Source: Streptomyces cellulosae
GTDB taxonomy: Bacteria > Actinomycetota > Actinomycetes > Streptomycetales > Streptomycetaceae
DNA length: 48,803 nt
Direction: 5' to 3'
Assembly: GCF_000721105.1 (NCBI RefSeq)
Contig: NZ_JOEV01000052.1
Location: forward strand, 1 to 48,803
Shown here: in pieces, positions 45,104 to 48,803 of the stretch
Layout: each line of letters opens with the position of its first letter
Position numbering within the stretch: position 1 is the first letter of the stretch
Position numbers and translations under genes: made by a program
Notes under the pieces: model-generated
The model's database searches: none
Told to the model about the DNA's origin: nothing
What the model saw: only the letters and a program-made list of their open reading frames with translations

Positions 45104-46240
45104 GTGAACGACTTCCAGGAGATCGCCGACCGCGTCCGGATCGAGGCGCTGCTCGGCGAGTTCACCGACGCGGTGATGATGCGCGACCGCGCCCGCCTCG
45201 CCGCGCTGTTCACCACCGACGGGGCTCTGCGCATGCCCAACGTCCCGGTCGAGCTGGTCGGCCGGGAGGAGATCCGGACCGGGGCCGAACGCCTGCAGAG
45301 CCGGTGGGACTTCTTCGTGCAGAACAGCCACCTCGGCACGATCCGGCTCGACGGCGACACCGCCACCGGCCGCACGTACATCCAGGAAATCGCGCGCACC
45401 CTCGACGGGCTCGAGGGCGTGAACTTCGCGATCTACCACGACACCTACCGGCGCACCCCGGAGGGCTGGAAGTTCGCCGAGCGGGTCTACGAGGTCAGGT
45501 ACGTCGACACCACCCCGCTGGGAGGTTCGGCACCCGGCCCGAACGGTCACCTGCGCGGCGCCGGTCACGCCGGTGAGAGCGGCCGGGCGCCCGGCACCGG
45601 GCGGGCGGACGCGTCGGCCACGAGGGCGGCCGACGACTTCACCGAACCCGCGTCCCCCGAGCGGTTGGAGCGGACGGTCGAGGCGCTGCGGGTGAACGGC
45701 TTCACCGCCGAACTGCACGACGACGCGGCGGCCGCCAGGGCACGCGTCAAGGAGCTGATCCCGCCGGGCGCGGGCGTGTTCACCGGGGCCAGTGAGACGT
45801 TGCGGCTGTCCGGTATCGACGAGGACATCAACTCCGGCGACCGCCACGAGGCCATCCGGCCGCGCGTGCTGACGATGGACCGCGCCACCGAGTTCGACGA
45901 GATCCGCCGCCTGGTGGCCGCGCCCGACGTCTTCGTCGCCAGCGTCGCGGCCGTCACCGAGACCGGCTCGCTCGTCATCGCCTCCGGCAGCGGCAGCCAA
46001 CTTCCCGCCTGCGCCGGCGGCGCCGCGAGCGCGATCTGGGTCGTCGGGGCGCAGAAGGTGGTGCCCGACCTGGGCACCGCGCTGAGGCGGGTGGAGGAAC
46101 ATGCCCTCCCGCTGGAGAACGAGCGCGCCCAGGCCGTCTACGGGCAGTCGAGCGCGGTCAACCGTCTGCTCGTCCTCAACGCGGAGCCGCAGCCCGGGCG
46201 CGGCACCGTCCTGCTGCTGCGCGAGGCCATCGGGTTCTGA
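45104..46240 (+). CDS. SnoaL-like domain fused to a LUD (LutC-type) domain
   Basis: This 378-residue protein has two parts. Residues about 1-145 are a SnoaL-like domain (DRVRIEALLGEFTDAVMMRD, ARLAALFTTDGALRMP, ending WKFAERVYEVRYVDTTPL). About 146-185 is a Gly/Ala linker. Residues about 186-378 are an LUD domain as in the LutC lactate-use proteins (GVFTGASETLRLSGIDEDIN, ASVAAVTETGSLVIASGSGS, AIWVVGAQKVVPDLGTALRR, VNRLLVLNAEPQPGRGTVLL). GTG 45104 has CAGGAAG ahead. The sigma factor promoter copy lies 45 bases upstream. ECF41 genes usually sit next to carboxymuconolactone-decarboxylase, oxidoreductase or epimerase genes, so this neighbour is unusual. A role in detoxification is a guess. Confidence 0.85.
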   Translation: MNDFQEIADRVRIEALLGEFTDAVMMRDRARLAALFTTDGALRMPNVPVELVGREEIRTGAERLQSRWDFFVQNSHLGTIRLDGDTATGRTYIQEIARTLDGLEGVNFAIYHDTYRRTPEGWKFAERVYEVRYVDTTPLGGSAPGPNGHLRGAGHAGESGRAPGTGRADASATRAADDFTEPASPERLERTVEALRVNGFTAELHDDAAAARARVKELIPPGAGVFTGASETLRLSGIDEDINSGDRHEAIRPRVLTMDRATEFDEIRRLVAAPDVFVASVAAVTETGSLVIASGSGSQLPACAGGAASAIWVVGAQKVVPDLGTALRRVEEHALPLENERAQAVYGQSSAVNRLLVLNAEPQPGRGTVLLLREAIGF

Positions 46241-46310
46241 GGAAGTCCCGGAAGGCGGTCGGCGGCCGAGTCGGGGCCGGCTGGTGGACTGTGCGGCGCG
46301 CGCGGAACGG

Positions 46311-46343
46311 GCCGTCGGGCCGTCGGGCCGTCGGGCCGTCGGG
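46311..46343. repeat. 8-bp tandem repeat GCCGTCGG, four copies
   Basis: Units begin at 46311, 46319, 46327 and 46335, identical to each other. Slippage is the probable origin. Confidence 0.85.
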
Positions 46344-46423
46344 AGGCAGGGGATGTGATCGCGCAGGACGAACGCGACAGCCCGCCGTCATCGTGGGTGC
46401 GCCGGCACACATCGAAAGAGCGT

Positions 46424-46565
46424 GCCACCACCGGTACGCGCCACCACCGGTACGCGCCACCACCGGTACGGGCACCACGGGTACGCGCCACCACCGGTAC
46501 GCGCCACCACCGGTACGGGCACCACGGGTACGCGCCACCCCGGGTATGCGCCACGACGAGTACGC
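46424..46565. repeat. 15-16 bp tandem repeat, about nine copies
   Basis: The unit GCCACCACCGGTACGC recurs at 46424, 46440, 46456, 46487 and 46503, with variants at 46471, 46518, 46534 and 46550. The pattern of two or three standard units followed by a variant (GGCACCACGGGTACGC) occurs twice, so a larger block was also duplicated. It is non-coding on both strands as far as can be judged. Confidence 0.9.
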
Positions 46566-46678
46566 GGCGAGGGCTGAGGCCGTCGTGCCCGGCGTCCGGC
46601 TGGGGGTGCCGGACGCCGAACTCCCGTCAGGTCAGGTTGGTCCAGGCCAGGGGTCCCGCCTCGAGGCGTCCGGCACGG

Positions 46679-47824
46679 TCACCCGGACGCCACAGCCCGA
46701 GCGTCGCCCCGCCCGACCGTCTTTCCTGCCGCCTCGCCGTCGGCCCGTTCCTCCCGGTGGCCCGTCGCCGTCCCGTTCCCCCGGTGCCCCGCCGCTCTCG
46801 TGCTCGCCCGCACCACCAACCGCGTCGACAGCTCCGTCCGCGTGCTTTCGGGCCGGTCGCCGTCCATCATGCGCACCAGCAGCCGCAGGGCCGTCGCCGC
46901 CATCTCGGACAGCGGCTGGCGGACCGTGGTGAGCTGCGGGGTGAGCCAGCGGGCCTCGGGGAGATCGTCGAAGCCCACGACGCTCATGTCGTCCGGTACC
47001 CTCAACTCCCGCTCGGACAGGGCCTCGTAGACACCCAGCGCCATACGGTCCGAGCAGACGAACACGGCCGTGGGCGGCTCGGGCAGGTCGAGGAGTTCCA
47101 GCATGCGGCGGCGGGCGAGACTCTCGTCGAAGCCGGCGTGGCGGACGTACTCGGGGCGGTGCCGGACCCCGGCCGACGCGAGCGCCGAACGGTAGCCCGC
47201 CACCCGTCCGCTGCTGCACATCTTGTGCTGGTGACCGGCGATGACGGCGATCCGCTCATGCCCCAGCGCCAGCAGGTGTTCCGTCGCCGACACCCCGCCC
47301 TGCCAGTTCGCCGCGCCCACCGACACCACGCCCGCCGGAGGCTCCAGCACCGGGTCGATCAGCACGTACGGAACGCGGTGCTGGTCCAGCCAGGCGTACT
47401 GCGACTCGGTCAGCTCGGCCAGGTTGAACAGCACGCCCGAGGAGCCACGGGCGACGAGCTTGTCCAGCCAGCCCCGCTCGGGGCCGCTGCCACGGGTCCG
47501 GGTGAGGCCCGCCGACACCACCACCTCCAGCCCCGCGTCGTGGGCCGCCGCCTCCACGCCGTGCAGCACCGCCCCCGACCAGGAACTGTCCAGCGAGTGC
47601 ACGACCAGGTCGACCAGGCCCGACGACTTCACCGCGTCGAAGCGGGGTCTGCGGACGTAACCGAGCCGGTCCAGGGCCTCCGTGACCCGGCGGCGGGTAT
47701 CCGGCGCCACGTCCTCACGGCCGTTGACGACCTTGGAGGCGGTCGGCACGGACACTCCGGCCTCGCGGGCCACGACCGCCAGGGTCGGCCCGGCGGCCAC
47801 ACTCGCACTCCCCGTACGGACCAT
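46679..47824 (-). CDS. LacI-family transcriptional regulator
   Basis: A 381-residue repressor. The N-terminal helix-turn-helix is PTLAVVAREAGVSVPTASKV, then VNGREDVAPDTRRRV; the hinge is EALDRLGYVRRP. The periplasmic-binding-protein-like domain spans about 65-345 (LVDLVVHSLDSSWSGAVLHG, AGHQHKMCSSGRVAGYRSAL, VGFDDLPEARWLTPQLTTVR, QPLSEM). The C-terminal about 35 residues are a polar Gly/Arg-rich extension. GGAGAGG lies before ATG 47824. It lies downstream of a GH43-like gene, in the same direction, so it probably senses a xylan-derived or arabinan-derived sugar (inference). A -10 and an operator-like palindrome lie upstream. Confidence 0.92.
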   Translation of the reverse strand: MVRTGSASVAAGPTLAVVAREAGVSVPTASKVVNGREDVAPDTRRRVTEALDRLGYVRRPRFDAVKSSGLVDLVVHSLDSSWSGAVLHGVEAAAHDAGLEVVVSAGLTRTRGSGPERGWLDKLVARGSSGVLFNLAELTESQYAWLDQHRVPYVLIDPVLEPPAGVVSVGAANWQGGVSATEHLLALGHERIAVIAGHQHKMCSSGRVAGYRSALASAGVRHRPEYVRHAGFDESLARRRMLELLDLPEPPTAVFVCSDRMALGVYEALSERELRVPDDMSVVGFDDLPEARWLTPQLTTVRQPLSEMAATALRLLVRMMDGDRPESTRTELSTRLVVRASTRAAGHRGNGTATGHREERADGEAAGKTVGRGDARAVASG

Positions 47825-47885
47825 CGGGAACCACCTCTCCGGCCCGTCCGAGGGCCATGAAAAGTTTCGACCAGCGCGGAAACAG

Positions 47886-47903
47886 TAAGCGCTTCCTACC
47901 CTA
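47886..47903 (-). promoter_or_regulatory. LacI promoter with AAGCGCTT operator-like palindrome
   Basis: On the minus strand TAGGGT (47903 down to 47898) is followed by GGAAGCGCTTAC (47896 down to 47885). AAGCGCTT is palindromic and close to the GGAAGCGCTTCC consensus of LacI-family operators. It covers the expected transcription start, which fits autorepression. Confidence 0.6.
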
Positions 47904-47962
47904 GGTTCACCGCGGGAAGTCGGGAAGAGGCCGGAGTTCGCAGGTCTTGGCAGCCCTGGACT

Positions 47963-47976
47963 TTCGAAACTTCGAA
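47963..47976. repeat. Two TTCGAA sites
   Basis: TTCGAA-AC-TTCGAA (47963-47976) is a direct pair of palindromic hexamers just after the GH43-like stop; a similar AGTTTCGA lies at about 47862-47870, nearer the LacI gene. They may be additional regulator sites. Confidence 0.35.
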
Positions 47977-47988
47977 CGCGAGCGGCGG

Positions 47989-48803
47989 CTACGGCGGCGG
48001 CGCACCGCAGATGAGGCGGAACCCGCTGAAGTCGGCCGTGAACGCCCCGTCGACGAGGTCCACGGCATGGATGCCGGCCATCGACCCGGTGAAGCGCAGC
48101 TTGGATCCGTAGTCGTCGGACAGGGTGGTGAAGTCCAACGGGGGCCCGATCGGTGTACGCGTCGTCTCGCCCCGCGCGACGTCCACGTACCAGAAGCACG
48201 CCTCGCCCCCTTCGACCGTCACCCCGAGCGTCAGCGGCCCCGCCGCGTCGACGTCGACGACGGCCACCCGCCGGGTGCCGAACTCCTCGCGCTCCACCAG
48301 GCCGAGCACCGTACGGCCGCCGCCCCGCCACTGCTGCCCGCACTGCTCCTCGCCCTCCGGCTCCGCCCAGGTCAGGTCGAGGGCGAGATACGCCTCGGTG
48401 TTGTACCAGAGCACCAGTCCGGCGGCCTGGGTGAAGGTGCGGGGACGGGCCTCTACGGTGACCTCCGCCTCCGCCCGGTGCTCGGTGATCCGCTGGGCCA
48501 GCAGACTGTGCGCCCAGCGCGACTCGGGCCCGTGCCGGCCGCGCAGCCGGATCCACCCGGGGCGGGTCGTGGCGTCCACCCAGGACGGGTCCGGGTACCC
48601 GCGCAGGGTGCTCCAGGGCCAGCCCAACGGATCGGCGTCCTCCGCGAGTCGGGTCTCCGCCCGTACGGAATTCGCCGGCACGTCGCCCTCGACGCCGCCC
48701 GCGTCCTCGACGCCGTCCGCGCCCTCGACCCCGTCCCCGCCCGCGCCCTCGACCCCGTCCCCGCCCGCGCCCTCGCCCCTGCCCCCGCCCCCGTCCCCGC
48801 CCC
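47989..48803 (-). CDS. C-terminal part of a GH43-like beta-xylosidase (start outside window)
   Basis: The frame is open from the right edge to a TAG at 47989, giving at least 271 residues. From about 48660 downward it matches the C-terminal beta-sandwich domain of GH43 beta-xylosidases: STLRGYPDPSWVDATTRPGW, then IRLRGRHGPESRWAHSLLAQ, RTFTQAAGLVLWYNTEAYLA, TTLSDDYGSKLRFTGSMAGI and DFSGFRLICG. The end at the window edge is a Gly/Asp/Glu-rich run of repeats (GDGVEGAGGDGVEGA), which would be a linker between the catalytic domain and this domain. The catalytic domain is not in the window. GTG 48681 may be only an internal codon. The LacI gene follows by about 165 bases. Confidence 0.75.
   Translation of the reverse strand, partial: GGDGGGGRGEGAGGDGVEGAGGDGVEGADGVEDAGGVEGDVPANSVRAETRLAEDADPLGWPWSTLRGYPDPSWVDATTRPGWIRLRGRHGPESRWAHSLLAQRITEHRAEAEVTVEARPRTFTQAAGLVLWYNTEAYLALDLTWAEPEGEEQCGQQWRGGGRTVLGLVEREEFGTRRVAVVDVDAAGPLTLGVTVEGGEACFWYVDVARGETTRTPIGPPLDFTTLSDDYGSKLRFTGSMAGIHAVDLVDGAFTADFSGFRLICGAPPP
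48685..48803 (-). repeat. GC-rich imperfect repeats in the GH43-like linker
   Basis: GCCCTCGACCCCGTCCCCGC plus CCGC repeats as a 24-bp unit at 48721 and 48745, with degenerate copies on both sides up to the window edge. On the minus strand it encodes GGDGVEGA units. The tract is in the frame of the GH43-like protein and makes a flexible acidic glycine-rich linker; such tracts are also prone to assembly error. Confidence 0.6.

Larger units (their letters stand above)
46241..46678. other. Gap of tandem repeats between the SnoaL-LUD and LacI genes
   Basis: No gene is supported. The gap holds an 8-bp tandem repeat (46311-46343) and a 15-16 bp tandem repeat (46424-46565). The rest, 46241-46310, 46344-46423 and 46566-46678, shows no recognisable feature. 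The genes on either side converge. Confidence 0.6.

Noticed and set aside
44952..45399. N-terminal extension of the sigma factor
   Set aside because: It would cross the divergent promoter region and run into the SnoaL-LUD gene; ATG 44951 has a ribosome site and normal region 2 spacing.
46424..46565. CRISPR array
   Set aside because: The 15-16 bp units are contiguous, with no spacers of constant length and no cas genes nearby.

Overview
The window comes from a very GC-rich actinomycete, almost certainly a Streptomyces. Codons are strongly biased to G or C at the third position. Several genes belong to families typical of that genus: an OleD-type macrolide glycosyltransferase, an ECF41 sigma factor, a DUF397 remnant, and a short RRHVDLGR-type leader peptide ahead of sulfur genes. 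It looks like chromosomal DNA with old scars (a decayed IS701-type transposase, SRPBCC, SDR and S1-domain remnants, a frameshifted AraC gene) and no intact mobile element, rRNA, tRNA or CRISPR array.

Layout. 1-5384 holds the tail of an unknown gene, an IS701-like scar, an OleD-like glycosyltransferase, an MMPL exporter, a DUF1697 gene and a SnoaL-like gene. 5529-7367 holds two plus-strand genes that share an unusual G/N-rich motif, one at its C-terminus and the other at its N-terminus. 7655-18712 is one compact minus-strand operon of eight genes: an FN3-like multidomain protein, a zinc-ribbon GTPase, a large GTPase-associated protein, a membrane zinc-ribbon GTPase, a 39-residue membrane peptide, a TerY-like vWA protein, a PP2C phosphatase and a kinase. 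It is the most interesting system in the window and looks like a GTPase-centred signalling or conflict system joined to a vWA/PP2C/kinase triad.

18825-28325 is a minus-strand assimilatory sulfur operon: two candidate operators, a cysteine-containing leader peptide, sulfite reductase, a small zinc-ribbon protein, cysH, cysC, cysD, cysN, a sulfonate-type ABC transporter (ssuA, ssuB, ssuC) and a sirohydrochlorin chelatase. It covers uptake, activation, reduction to sulfide and siroheme supply.

28416-40584 holds mostly single genes: GNAT, a secreted protein, a GAF regulator, AidB-like acyl-CoA dehydrogenase, YihY/BrkB membrane protein, two AraC-type regulators (one frameshifted), VOC, PepSY lipoprotein, methionine aminopeptidase, a small XRE regulator and ThuA. 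40585-41280 holds decayed SDR and SRPBCC genes. 41281-43873 is a MarR regulator, DHA2 exporter and PPOX-type flavin/F420 enzyme set. 44010-46240 is an ECF41 sigma factor divergent from a SnoaL-LUD fusion, with mirror-image promoter sequences between them. 46679-48803 is a LacI regulator downstream of the C-terminal part of a GH43-like beta-xylosidase that runs off the window.

Nine genes on both strands have a TANNNT -10 hexamer ending 6-7 bases before the start codon. This points to leaderless mRNAs and was used to fix several starts. All family assignments are from reading the translations; no database search was run.
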